64,000 nucleotides of DNA, taken from positions 310,001-374,000 of the forward strand of contig CAVRNI010000027.1 in assembly GCA_963722415.1 (NCBI GenBank). The letters run 5' to 3'. The stretch comes from JALOLG01 sp963722415 (GTDB lineage Bacteria; Actinomycetota; Acidimicrobiia; Acidimicrobiales; Ilumatobacteraceae). The position numbers were made by a program, and so were the translations under genes. Of this stretch, positions 47,028-55,858 are shown piece after piece; positions within the stretch are counted from its first letter, which is position 1, and each line of letters opens with the position of its first letter. The notes under the pieces were generated by a model. It was not told where the DNA came from, did no database searches, and saw only the letters and a program-made list of their open reading frames with translations.

Positions 47028-47795
47028 TCAGTGGCCGGTGAACTCCGGCCGGCGCTTCTCCAGGAACGCCGTCATGCCCTCCACGTAGTCGGGTGTGCCG
47101 GCGGCGTCGCCCTGGGCGGCAGCCTCGGCGGCGAGCACATCGGCGAACGCGAGGTGCTCGTCGACGATGCGACGCACGAGGCGCTTCGACATCACGAACG
47201 TGCCGGTCGGTCCGGCGGCGATGGACCCGGCGATGCCGCGCACGTGGTCGAGCAACTCGCCGTCGGGCACGACGCCGTTCACGAGACCCATCGCCGCCGC
47301 CTCGTTGCCGTCGATCAGGCGCCCGGTGTAGATCAGCTCGAGGGCGCGGTGCGGACCGACGCGACCGACGAGCGCGGCATGGCCGCCGGAGTCGAGCACC
47401 GCTCCGATGTTGGCGAACGGTGAGCCGATCTTCGTCTTCTCCGCGCAGTACACCAGGTCGCATGCCATGGCGATCCCGAAGCCCACGCCGAGGCACGCTC
47501 CGTGCACGGCGGCGATGGTGGGCACCGGCAGCTCGGCGAGGCGGGCGATCAGTGGGTTGAACACGTCGCCGAGGATCGCCGCCGCGTCCTCGGTGAGAGG
47601 CTCGGCGGTGGACAGGTCGCGGCCGGCGGAGAAGCCGCGGCCTTCACCGCGTATGAGCACGCATCGCGCATCCGCCGTGCCGTCGAGAACAGTGTGGAAC
47701 TCGGCGACCATGCCGTCGTCGAGCGAGTTGAGGACGTCCGGTCGGTCGAGCACGACCTCCGCCACCCCTCCATTGATCTCCAGTCGCACACTCAC
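47028..47795 (-). CDS. paaG: Enoyl-CoA hydratase/isomerase family, probable PaaG
   Basis: 255 residues of crotonase fold. Oxyanion-hole segments GRGFSAGRDLST and AVHGACLGVGFGIAMACDLVY; catalytic Asp in FANIGAVLDSGGHAALVGRVG, the pattern of 1,2-epoxyphenylacetyl-CoA isomerase. Placement directly downstream of the epoxidase genes supports conversion of the ring epoxide to the oxepin. The GTG start 47795 (MSVRLEINGG) has AGGAGG upstream. It lies behind a tandem 14-bp repeat. Confidence 0.85.
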   Translation of the reverse strand: MSVRLEINGGVAEVVLDRPDVLNSLDDGMVAEFHTVLDGTADARCVLIRGEGRGFSAGRDLSTAEPLTEDAAAILGDVFNPLIARLAELPVPTIAAVHGACLGVGFGIAMACDLVYCAEKTKIGSPFANIGAVLDSGGHAALVGRVGPHRALELIYTGRLIDGNEAAAMGLVNGVVPDGELLDHVRGIAGSIAAGPTGTFVMSKRLVRRIVDEHLAFADVLAAEAAAQGDAAGTPDYVEGMTAFLEKRRPEFTGH

Positions 47796-47810
47796 GAGTC
47801 AATCCTCCTG

Positions 47811-47838
47811 TCTGACGTCACCATTCTGACGTCACCAT
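47811..47838 (-). repeat. Tandem duplication of a 14-bp unit between paaC and paaG
   Basis: TCTGACGTCACCAT occurs twice in direct succession (47811-47824 and 47825-47838). Each copy contains the palindrome TGACGTCA. The second copy includes the paaC stop codon. Confidence 0.85.
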
Positions 47839-48594
47839 GTCGCGTCCGGGTCGAGCATGATCACCTCGCGCATGTCGGCGTACACGGTCGCGAACGAGCC
47901 GCTGCGCACCGTGCGACGGGCCTGGGCGACAGGTTCGACGGCGGCCCAGTCGCGGCTCCCGAAGCGGCCGTCGACGGCGGCCTGCCACTCGGGGACGAGG
48001 GCCGAAAGCGGCCGTCCGACGAGGTCGCTGACCGCCGTCTCGGCACCCAACGGATCGTCGAACAGCCCGACGCCGAGCGGCAGCATCTCGGTCAGCGCGG
48101 CGGCGACGCGCGCGCCGGCGTCGGAATCGCCAGCGAGGGCGTCGAGAAGCGCGTCGGCATGACGGAGGTGATAGCGCTCCTCGCTCATCGCCCGGGCGGC
48201 GATGTCGCGCACGCGAGCGTCGGATGATGCGACCGAGCTCCCGCCATCGGAGCTCCTCGGCCGTGTCGTAGAGCCAGTGGCGCACGAGCGCGGTCGACCA
48301 TTCCGCGCACGGCGCCTCGACGAGCCAGCACGATCGGTAGTCATCCGGATCGCGGCGAAACGCCAGGGCATCGACGGCCTGGGCGCTCGGCGTCTCACCG
48401 GAGAGGTCGGAGATGACGAGCTCGTAGAGCATCGCCGCGTGGCCGAGCTCGTCCTGGCCGATCGAGGCGAACGCCAGGTCCTCCTCCAGGAACGGGGCAA
48501 CGCCGATCCACTCGGTGTGGCGCTGACCCATCAGGTGCTCGTCGTCGGCGAATGCGAGGAGCACGGCGCGCTCAGCGGGGCCGAGCGTCGTCAC
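47832..48594 (-). CDS. paaC: Phenylacetyl-CoA epoxidase structural subunit PaaC (one frameshift)
   Basis: About 253 residues. Ferritin-like helical protein that pairs with PaaA. LLAFADDEHLMGQRHTEWIGVAPFLEEDLAFASIGQDELGHAAMLYELV is highly typical, and MSEERYHLRHADALLDAL is the second helical pair. One extra base near 48232 (GAGCTCGGTC) separates LRWREL from VASSDARVRDIAARAM. The start GTG 48594 lies 17 bases after paaB. Confidence 0.92.
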
Positions 48595-48610
48595 GGGCCG
48601 CCCGGATCCG

Positions 48611-48883
48611 TCACGTCTCGGCCCGTCCGGCGCGCCGCCGCTCGGCGACCAGCGAACCGTCGTTGTGGCGGTGCGGCTTGTCGGCATTCGGGGCGATGAA
48701 CGCCTCGTCGCCGACGATGACGTGGTCGCGGTCGACGACCCACATCAGCTCGCCCTCGGCGCGCCGGACGTAGTTCTCACGGGCCAGCACGACCGCCAGC
48801 TCGTCGTTGGCCGCCTCGAGGCTCCCGACGTGGCGGAACTCGTCCTTGCCCTGCTTCTTGAGGAACACCTCGTAGATCTTCAT
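48611..48883 (-). CDS. paaB: Phenylacetyl-CoA epoxidase subunit PaaB
   Basis: 90 residues. MKIYEVFLKKQGKDEFRHVGSLEAANDELAVVLARENYVRRAEG matches PaaB, the small bridging subunit of the epoxidase. The ATG overlaps the paaD stop (ATGA). Complete and in frame. Confidence 0.95.
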   Translation of the reverse strand: MKIYEVFLKKQGKDEFRHVGSLEAANDELAVVLARENYVRRAEGELMWVVDRDHVIVGDEAFIAPNADKPHRHNDGSLVAERRRAGRAET

Positions 48884-49351
48884 CGCATCACCTCGACCGC
48901 TTCGCCGCAGCCGGGACAGCGATGCACGGCCCGGCACCGGGTCGGTCCGAACAGCGACCGCTCGATCGTCTCGGTACCACACCGCGGGCACACGGCGCGC
49001 CCGTCGCGCTCGACCGCCACCGTCAGGCCGTTGGCGAGCTGCTCGCGCGCCCGCTCCGAGATGCGGTCGACCGACCAGACCGGTGCCGCGAGGAACGTCA
49101 CGTCGACGCTCCGCACGCCCTCGACCGACTGCGCCGCGCCGCGCACGCGCTCGCCGATCAGCGAGAGCGCCGGGCAGCCGGAGAACGTCGGGATCAACCC
49201 GATCGACACCGTGCCGTCGGCGCCGACGGAGAGCTCCTCGAGCAGGCCGAGCTCGACGATCGAGACGCCGGGCAGCTCGGGATCGTCGACCGTGGCCACC
49301 GCGGCGCGGACCGCGTCGTCGAGCGAGATCGAGTCGCGCGTGCACGGTCAC
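48880..49351 (-). CDS. paaD: Phenylacetate degradation protein PaaD (Fe-S/MIP18-type; one frameshift)
   Basis: Needed for maturation of the epoxidase. A MIP18 (DUF59) domain with DDPELPGVSIVELGLLEELSV and IPTFSGCPAL, and a C-terminal zinc-finger-like pair CPRCGT...CPGCGEAVEVMR. The likely start GTG 49351 overlaps the paaA stop (GTGA). One extra base near 49330 separates MTVHAR from SISLDDAVRAAVATVDDPELPG. Confidence 0.92.
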
Positions 49352-50268
49352 GCCGCCTCCACCGCGACCGCGTCGAGCGCGTCGCGCACCCACGCCGTGT
49401 CGGACCAGTGCCGGGCGGCGTCGCCGATGCGGCGGGCGGAGTCGGGTCCGGCGTTGTCGAGGGTGGCCTTGAGATGCGACCAGTCGATCGGGCCGATCTC
49501 CCATCGTCCGCTCTCGGGGTCGTGGCGCAGGTCGGGATCGGGGATGGTGAAGCCGTACCCGGTGAGCAGCGGGGCGTACTTCTGCACCCAGCGGTCGCGC
49601 AACACCTCGTTGGGTTCGGACTTGATGCGGAAGCGCATCAGCTCGTCGTCGGGCTTGGAGTCCGGCCCGAACAGTTGCAGCGCCGGCAGCCACCACCGGT
49701 CGAGCGCCGCCTGGAACAGGTCGTGCTGGACCTTGGTGCCCTCGGCGATGGTGAGCAGCATCTCCTCGCCGTGGCGCATGTGGAAGCCCTCCTCGGCGAT
49801 GATGCGGCGCAGGATCCGCCGGTACGGGCCGTACGAGCAGTTCTTGAAGACCGCCTGCTGGCTGATGAGCGCCGCCGCGTCGACGAGGTACGCGATCGCG
49901 ACCTGGTCGCCCCAGGTGATCGCCGCGTAGTGGAACACGTTGTGGAACCGGCTGCGGCCGGCGAACAGGTCCTCGAGCATCTGTCGTCGGGTCTTGACAC
50001 CCAGGTCGGCGGCGACCATGTAGAGCAGGTGGGCGTGGCCGATCTCGTCCTGGGTCTTGGCCAGCACTCCCATCTTGCGACGCAGACCCGGCGCGCGCGG
50101 GATCCAGTCGCGCTCGGTCAGACCACCCATCAGCTCGGAGTTGGCGTGCAGCTCGATGAACCTGAACACCTCGGCCCGGTACTCGTCGGTCATCGCGTCG
50201 TCGGCCTCGACGATGCCGCCGTCGTCGATGAACGACTGGAACTCATCGGCACTGCTCCAACGGTTCAT
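49348..50268 (-). CDS. paaA: Phenylacetyl-CoA epoxidase catalytic subunit PaaA
   Basis: 306 residues. Diiron ligands lie in KTQDEIGHAHLLY and AEEGFHMRHGEEM, two ExxH sites in a ferritin-like bundle. WIPRAPGLRRKMGVLAKTQDEIGH, FHYAAITWGDQVAIAYLVDAAA and NCSYGPYRRILRRI are PaaA hallmarks. It makes 1,2-epoxyphenylacetyl-CoA. The ATG overlaps the paaI stop. The reductase subunit PaaE is not in the window. Confidence 0.96.
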   Translation of the reverse strand: MNRWSSADEFQSFIDDGGIVEADDAMTDEYRAEVFRFIELHANSELMGGLTERDWIPRAPGLRRKMGVLAKTQDEIGHAHLLYMVAADLGVKTRRQMLEDLFAGRSRFHNVFHYAAITWGDQVAIAYLVDAAALISQQAVFKNCSYGPYRRILRRIIAEEGFHMRHGEEMLLTIAEGTKVQHDLFQAALDRWWLPALQLFGPDSKPDDELMRFRIKSEPNEVLRDRWVQKYAPLLTGYGFTIPDPDLRHDPESGRWEIGPIDWSHLKATLDNAGPDSARRIGDAARHWSDTAWVRDALDAVAVEAA

Positions 50269-50829
50269 GCGCCACCTCTCGTGTCGACGTCTGCATCGTC
50301 AGGATCACCGTCGCCGAGATCATCGTCGGCGTGTTCGGGCACCACCACCGCTCCGCCGGCGCGCACAGTCCGACCGTGGAACACGGCGACGAGCGTGCCG
50401 TCATCGAGCTCGACCCGTACGTCGTACAGGCCGGTGCGACCCTTCAGCCAGCGTTCCTCCGCCGTCGCCCGGAGCACCGAGCCGCGCGGGACCGGGCTCA
50501 GGAAGTCGATGCTCGCGGCCGCCGCGAGCGCGGTCTGGTTGTGGCTCCCCGATGCGAACGCCATCGCCGTATCGGCGAGCGTGAACGTCATGCCACCGTG
50601 ACAGACGTCGTAGCCGTTGCACATGTCGGGCCGCACGAGCATCGACACCACCGCCCGCCCGGGCCCGGCGTCGACGAGCTCGATCCCGAACGTCTGCGTC
50701 GACACGTCGCGGCGGTACAACTCGGCCACAACCGTGTGCGCATCGACCGCGCCGACATGCGAGTTCGTCGGCTCCGCCGACGGTCTGGGTGGGGTCGACA
50801 GCGGCGCCGGTGACGGCTTCGGTCCCCAT
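50265..50829 (-). CDS. paaI: Hotdog-fold thioesterase PaaI (one frameshift)
   Basis: About 187 residues. CNGYDVCHGGMTFTLADTAMAFASGSHNQT is the PaaI catalytic and substrate region (HGG with the Asp of LADTA). A long acidic C-terminal tail (ADDDLGDGDPDDADVDTRGG) is unusual. The first 20 residues from ATG 50829 join TNSHVGAVDAHTVVAELYRRD after one indel near 50775. It is thought to free CoA from stalled ring intermediates. It has its own TAGGCT element. Confidence 0.87.
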
Positions 50830-50835
50830 GATCCG

Positions 50836-50841
50836 AGCCTA
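50836..50841 (-). promoter_or_regulatory. -10 element for leaderless paaI mRNA, formed over the upstream stop codon
   Basis: TAGGCT, six bases before ATG 50829. Its first three bases are the TAG stop of the DUF3445 gene. Confidence 0.55.
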
Positions 50842-51799
50842 CGAGCCGTCCGCCTCGAGCGTTGCGCCGGCGGTGACCGCTTCGAGCCACGCCACCGCCT
50901 TCGGGGTCAGCTCGGCCACCTTCTTGTAGTCGGCCACATCGGCTGGCATCGCCTGCAACGCCTCGGCGAGCCGGCGCGCGTCGTCGCGTCGCGTCGCGAG
51001 GTGGGCCAGCGGCCGCACGTACGTGCGCAACGTGAACAGCACGCAGCGCGTGTCGGGGAAGCGGCGGAACGTCTCGCGCTCGACGCGTAGGAACAGCCGC
51101 TCGCCGGCCCACGCGTGCGCTCCGTCGACGTCGGGGAGCGGTTCGATCGGCGGCGCCGTGCCGTCCGTCGGTTGGTACAGCTCGCCGGTGTCGAGCACCG
51201 ACCACCCGAGGCGCCAGAAGCTGCGATCGGGCCGGAGGCGTTCGAAGAAGGTCTCGACCGAGCCGCCGAGTTGGTCGTTGAGCCGCGAGACCGGCGCGTG
51301 CACGTCGACGAGGCGGAGGCCGAGCTTCGACCCCAGGTCCCAGCGGTTCGGGAAGCACACCGACCCGCCGCCGACGACCAGCCCCTCGGCGCGCTCGACG
51401 AGCAGGACCAGATCCTCCTGGACGAGCCGGCCGGCCGTGTCGAGCGGGTGCCGCGCGTCGGCCGAGGTGCGCGTTCGTATTCTGACCGTCGAGCACGAAC
51501 GTCTCGCCGGTCCGGTGGTTCGTGATCGCACCGTCGGTCACGCTGAACCATTGCGGCCACCGATTCGTGAGATGCTGCACCAGCGCGCGGAGGACCTCGG
51601 AGGCCTCTTCCTGGATGCCCTGAACGAACGACAGGACGGTGCCGGGATGCCTGGCGAGGATGTCGCGCTTGGTCGCCATGTCGCGCTCGTAGGCCGGTCC
51701 GATCTGGATCCAATCGGCGAGATCGAGGGCCCGCAGACCGAGCCGCCACCGGAAGGCCCCGCCCTGGTAGGGCTGGTAATCGGGTTCGACGAGCGCCAC
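50839..51799 (-). CDS. DUF3445 family protein (haem-dependent oxidative N-demethylase-like; one frameshift)
   Basis: About 319 residues. EPDYQPYQGGAFRWRLGLRALDLADWIQIGPAYERDMATKRDIL is the DUF3445 N-terminus, and FWRLGWSVLDTGELYQPTDG and RLFLRVERETFRRFPDT are conserved later. Family members are the haem-carrying subunit of an oxidative N-demethylase; partner subunits are not here. The frame breaks near 51477, between FVLDG and RTSADARHPLDTAGRLVQEDL. GTG 51799 is six bases after TACGAT. It lies upstream of paaI on the same strand. Its role next to the paa genes is unclear. Confidence 0.8.
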
Positions 51800-51805
51800 T
51801 CCACA

Positions 51806-51811
51806 ATCGTA
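51806..51811 (-). promoter_or_regulatory. -10 element for leaderless DUF3445 mRNA
   Basis: TACGAT on the minus strand, six bases before GTG 51799. Confidence 0.55.
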
Positions 51812-51865
51812 GGTGCGCAGATCGCCCGGCACGGACCCGATGTTTCGAGCGTCCGATCGGCGCGA

Positions 51866-51871
51866 TATCGT
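51866..51871 (+). promoter_or_regulatory. -10 element for leaderless CAP-protein mRNA
   Basis: TATCGT, six bases before GTG 51878. It is divergent from the DUF3445 promoter, 54 bp away. Confidence 0.55.
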
Positions 51872-51877
51872 CGTTAT

Positions 51878-52420
51878 GTGCGCAGGTTCCCACTCACGGT
51901 GGTGGCGATCGCTCTGACGTCGGGGGTGGCCGTCGCGGCGACGCTCGCCCAGGCCGCCAACGCACCGATCATGAGCGCCGCGCGCCCCGGCGAGCCGGCG
52001 GCGCGACTGCAGATCCCGAACCAGGCCACGACCCCCGACCAGCAACTGGCGAAGCAGCTCGCCGATCAGGTCAACACCCAGCGGGCCGCCAACGGTCTCG
52101 CCCCGTACCAGTTCGACGTGGCGATCGCCGCCGTCGCCGCCGCCCATTCCGCTGATCAGGCCGCCCGTCGCACGATGTCGCACACCGGCGCCGACGGAAC
52201 GAACGCCGGCCAGCGCCTCACCCGCCAGGGTGTGACGTGGAGCAGCTGGGGTGAGAACGTCGGTGCCGGGTTCAACGATCCGGCGGCGCTGTTGCAGGCC
52301 TGGCTCGCCAGCCCGACGCACCGACCGATCGTGCTCAGCACCACCTACACCCGCATCGGCACCGGCGTGGCCACGGCGACCGACGGCACCCGCTACTGGA
52401 CGATGGACGTCGTCGGCTGA
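51878..52420 (+). CDS. Secreted CAP/SCP-domain protein
   Basis: 180 residues. Signal peptide VVAIALTSGVAVAATLAQAANA, then a CAP domain. Helix 1 is LADQVNTQRAANGLAPYQFD; the first conserved His is in AAAHSADQAARRTMSHTG, followed by WGENVGAGFNDPAALLQAWLASPTHRPIVL, with a C-terminal GTRYWTMDVVG. These residues match the conserved His/Glu cavity of SCP proteins. Such small secreted bacterial members are uncharacterised. Monocistronic. Confidence 0.88.
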   Translation: MRRFPLTVVAIALTSGVAVAATLAQAANAPIMSAARPGEPAARLQIPNQATTPDQQLAKQLADQVNTQRAANGLAPYQFDVAIAAVAAAHSADQAARRTMSHTGADGTNAGQRLTRQGVTWSSWGENVGAGFNDPAALLQAWLASPTHRPIVLSTTYTRIGTGVATATDGTRYWTMDVVG

Positions 52421-52462
52421 GCCTTCGAGTGCGCCGCTGACCTTTCGCACGGGCACGCTCGC

Positions 52463-52858
52463 ATGTCGTTCATCGGGTTGGTCGCGATCGTCGTCGAGGA
52501 GTACGACCCGGCGATCGAGTTCTTCGTCGATGTCCTCGGGTTCGAGTTGGTCGAGGACTCCCCGTCACTGACGAACGACGGCCGCCCGAAACGGTGGGTC
52601 GTGGTTCGCCCACCCGGTGCCGAGACCGGCATCCTGCTCGCGTGGGCCGACGGCGACGACCAGTCGGCGGCGATCGGGAAGCAGACGGCCGGCCGGGTCG
52701 GCTTCTTCCTCCGCGTCGACGATTTCGACGCGACGTACGAACGGATGGTGGAGGCGGATGTCGAGTTCGTCTCGTTGCCGCGCACCGAGCCGTACGGTCG
52801 AGTGGCCGTGTTCGTCGACATCGCCGGCAATCGCTGGGACCTGCTCGGTCCTGGCTGA
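52463..52858 (+). CDS. VOC-family (glyoxalase/bleomycin-resistance-like) protein
   Basis: 131 residues with one pair of beta-alpha-beta-beta-beta modules: AIVVEEYDPAIEFFVDVLGFELVED and FFLRVDDFDATYERMVEADVEFV, ending VFVDIAGNRWDLLGPG. Metal-ligand positions are partly recognisable, with no clear enzyme assignment. ATG 52463; it lies between the CAP gene and the helicase. Confidence 0.85.
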   Translation: MSFIGLVAIVVEEYDPAIEFFVDVLGFELVEDSPSLTNDGRPKRWVVVRPPGAETGILLAWADGDDQSAAIGKQTAGRVGFFLRVDDFDATYERMVEADVEFVSLPRTEPYGRVAVFVDIAGNRWDLLGPG

Positions 52859-52899
52859 CGCCACGCCATCGGGCATCGGGCGATCGCGCACCCGGTCGG

Positions 52900-52905
52900 T
52901 AGCGT
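52900..52905 (+). promoter_or_regulatory. -10 element for leaderless SNF2 helicase mRNA
   Basis: TAGCGT, seven bases before ATG 52913. Confidence 0.55.
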
Positions 52906-52912
52906 CGCACCC

Positions 52913-55858
52913 ATGTCGCGGGAGCGAGCCGAGCACGTCGCCCAGGGCACGTGGCGGTCGGGGTCGCTGCACGTCTGGGGATGGAACGGCGAGAGCACCG
53001 CATCCGCGGCGTGGCTCTACGGCGGGTTCGGGCACAACCGGTGGAGCGGTGCCGAGAACGGCTGGCACGACACGCCCGCCTCGTACGGCGAGCTCTCGCG
53101 CATCGAGCTCGAACTGCCGAGTGGGCTGCGCAAGTCCGTCCCGAGTGTCCGCCTCGATCCCTACGGGGCGGCGGTCTGGTTGTCCGACACGCCCGGCGAC
53201 GACGAGTTGTCGGCGTCCCTGGCGTGGTTCGCCGAGTTGAGCGCCTTCGCCGTCGCCCACGTCACGGGCGGCCGTCTCACGCCGACGGTCGTCGAGGAGG
53301 GACCGTTCGTCGTCGCCCGCTGGATCCCCGTCGTCGACGACGAGATCGAGCGGACGCTCGCCGCGCTCGACGATTCGGCGCCGCCGATCTGCCACAACGG
53401 CACCCGCGCGACCGCCGCCGACATGCTCACCGCGTTGGTCGACGGTCTGGCCCGCTCACTCCTCCACAGCGTCAGTTGGAAGCCCGAGCTCGGCCGTCAA
53501 CGCTCGGCCCAGGTGCAGGTGCTGCGCGCTGTGTTCACCTCGCTCGCGCGCAACGACCCCGTGGTCCGCGGCGGCACCACCGAGTTCGAACGTGAGCTCG
53601 AGTCGGTGCGCGGGCTGCTGCACCGCCACGGCGAGCGCCTCGCCGGGCGGCCCGTGTTCGCGCCGCGGCTCAGGCTGACGATCCCCGAGGATGCGGGCGA
53701 TCCATGGGAGGTCACGCTCGAGATCTACGACGAGCTCGACCCTGGTCGATGGTGCACCGCCGACGACGTCTGGAACGGGTCCGGTGTCGCCCTCGACCTC
53801 GCTCGCGACGAGCGCCACCTCCCGCGGATGGAACTGCTCATCAGCGACCTCGCCGGCACCGTGGCCCAGCACATCCCCGGCCTCGCCGACCTGGCCGCCG
53901 AGCACGAGCCGAGCGGGGTCGAGCTCGACCTCGCCGCCGCCGACGACTTCCTCGACATCGCCCCCCACGAGTTGGGACGCCTCGGCATCGCGCTGATCGG
54001 CCCGGAACACCTCGTCCGGGCCAAGGTCGGCGTGCGCGGGCGGGCGACGCCGGCACCGGTCGACGACCGGCACCAGCGCTTCGGCGTCGAGGCAATCGTC
54101 GACTGGTCGGCGGTGATCGACGACACCCCGATCTCCGACGTCGAGCTCGCTCGCGTCGAGGCGGCCGGGGCGCGCTTGTTGCACACCGGGAACCGATGGG
54201 TCCGCATCGACCCGGCCGGCCTGCGCCGGGCGCGAACCGTGCTGAGCGACCACCGGCGCGAGCACGCTTCGCTCGACGCCGTCGCCCTCCTGCGGCTGGC
54301 GAGCGGCAACGAGGGAAGCACCGCGGCGACGATGACCGATGAGTCCGTCGACGAGCGCCTCGACGGAACCGACGGGTGGGTCGACGACCTCCTCGCCGGG
54401 CTCCCCGACGAGCGGCTCGAGGAGGTGCACGAGGCCGGCACCTTCAAGGGCGAACTGCGCCACTACCAGCGTCGCGGCCTGGCGTGGATGCAGTTCCTCG
54501 CCCGGCTCGGCCTCGGCGGCTGCCTGGCCGACGACATGGGGCTCGGGAAGACGGCCACCACACTCGCCCACCTCGTCGAGCGGCCGGGGCCGCACCTCGT
54601 GGTGTGCCCGCTCAGCGTGGTCCACAACTGGGAGGCGGAGTCCGCCCGGTTCACGCCGTCGCTGCGGGTCGTCGTCCACCACGGCGCCGAGCGTCAACGC
54701 AGCGGCCCGGCGCTGTTCGGGCTCGACGATGCCGACCTCGTGGTCACCACCTACGGCTTGCTCGCCCGCGACCTCGACTCGCTCACGCCCGTCGCGTGGA
54801 CCACGCTCGTGCTCGACGAGGCACAGATGATCAAGAACCCGACCACCAAGGCGGCGCGTGCAGTCCGCCAGTTGCGCGCCGGGCAGAAGCTGGCGCTCAC
54901 CGGCACGCCGGTCGAGAACCGGCTCTCCGAGCTGTGGGCGATCCTCGACGCCGTCAACCCGGGTCTGCTCGGCGGCCAGCAGCGGTTCCGCGAGCGCTTC
55001 GGGACCCCGATCGAGCGCTACGGCGACAAGACCGCCGCCGAGCGGCTGCGTCGCCTCACCCAACCGTTCGTGCTGCGGCGCACCAAGGCCGACCGACGGT
55101 TGTTGCCCGACCTGCCCGACAAGATCGAGCAGATCGCGTTCGCCCAACTCACCCGCGAGCAGGCCGTGCTCTACCAGCAGGTCGTCGACCAGTTGCTCCA
55201 CGACGCGGCGCACGAAGAAGGCATGCGCAGGCGGGGTCGCGTGTTGGCCGCCCTGACCCGCCTGAAACAGGTGTGCAACCACCCCGCCCACGCGCTGCGC
55301 GACGGGTCGCGGCTCGCCGGTCGCTCCGGCAAGCTCAACCGCTTCGACGAGCTCGTCGCCGAACTGCTCGACGTCGACGAGCGCGCGTTGGTGTTCACCC
55401 AGTTCCGCGAGATGGGTGACCTGCTGCAACAGCACGTCCGCGACCACTTCCACATCGACGCCCCGTTCCTGCACGGTGGCGTCGGCCGCGGCCAGCGCGA
55501 CCGGATGGTCGCCGAGTTCCAGGCCGGCACCGCCCCGCCGTTGCTGCTCGTGTCGCTACGGGCCGGTGGGACCGGGCTCAACCTGACCGCCGCCAGCCAG
55601 GTGATCCACTACGACCGATGGTGGAACCCGGCCGTCGAGGACCAAGCCACCGACCGGGCGTGGCGGATCGGCCAACACCGCACGGTCAACGTGCACAAGT
55701 TGGTGTGCGAGGGAACGGTCGAGGAGCGGATCGGCCAGGTGATCGACGACAAGCGGATGCTCGCCGACGCCGCGATCGGCAGCGGTGAGGCGTGGCTCAC
55801 CGAGCTCGACACCGACGACCTGCGCGACCTCGTCGCGCTCGATCGGACCGAGCGATGA
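52913..55858 (+). CDS. SNF2/RapA-type helicase (HelZ-like)
   Basis: 981 residues. N-terminal about 450 residues contain the SNF2-associated bacterial domain (RLTIPEDAGDPWEVTLEI, ELGRLGIALIGPEHL). Motif I is ADDMGLGKTATTLAHL, Ia VVCPLSVVHNWEAE, II LDEAQMIKN, III LALTGTPVENRLSELWAI. The C-terminal half has FTQFREMGDLLQQHV, LLVSLRAGGTGLNLTAA and DRWWNPAVEDQATDRAWRIGQ (motifs IV-VI). The frame is intact over nearly 3 kb. Together with the SWIM protein downstream it matches the mycobacterial Rv2101-Rv2102 pair. It probably remodels nucleoprotein; the target is unknown. Confidence 0.94.
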   Translation: MSRERAEHVAQGTWRSGSLHVWGWNGESTASAAWLYGGFGHNRWSGAENGWHDTPASYGELSRIELELPSGLRKSVPSVRLDPYGAAVWLSDTPGDDELSASLAWFAELSAFAVAHVTGGRLTPTVVEEGPFVVARWIPVVDDEIERTLAALDDSAPPICHNGTRATAADMLTALVDGLARSLLHSVSWKPELGRQRSAQVQVLRAVFTSLARNDPVVRGGTTEFERELESVRGLLHRHGERLAGRPVFAPRLRLTIPEDAGDPWEVTLEIYDELDPGRWCTADDVWNGSGVALDLARDERHLPRMELLISDLAGTVAQHIPGLADLAAEHEPSGVELDLAAADDFLDIAPHELGRLGIALIGPEHLVRAKVGVRGRATPAPVDDRHQRFGVEAIVDWSAVIDDTPISDVELARVEAAGARLLHTGNRWVRIDPAGLRRARTVLSDHRREHASLDAVALLRLASGNEGSTAATMTDESVDERLDGTDGWVDDLLAGLPDERLEEVHEAGTFKGELRHYQRRGLAWMQFLARLGLGGCLADDMGLGKTATTLAHLVERPGPHLVVCPLSVVHNWEAESARFTPSLRVVVHHGAERQRSGPALFGLDDADLVVTTYGLLARDLDSLTPVAWTTLVLDEAQMIKNPTTKAARAVRQLRAGQKLALTGTPVENRLSELWAILDAVNPGLLGGQQRFRERFGTPIERYGDKTAAERLRRLTQPFVLRRTKADRRLLPDLPDKIEQIAFAQLTREQAVLYQQVVDQLLHDAAHEEGMRRRGRVLAALTRLKQVCNHPAHALRDGSRLAGRSGKLNRFDELVAELLDVDERALVFTQFREMGDLLQQHVRDHFHIDAPFLHGGVGRGQRDRMVAEFQAGTAPPLLLVSLRAGGTGLNLTAASQVIHYDRWWNPAVEDQATDRAWRIGQHRTVNVHKLVCEGTVEERIGQVIDDKRMLADAAIGSGEAWLTELDTDDLRDLVALDRTER

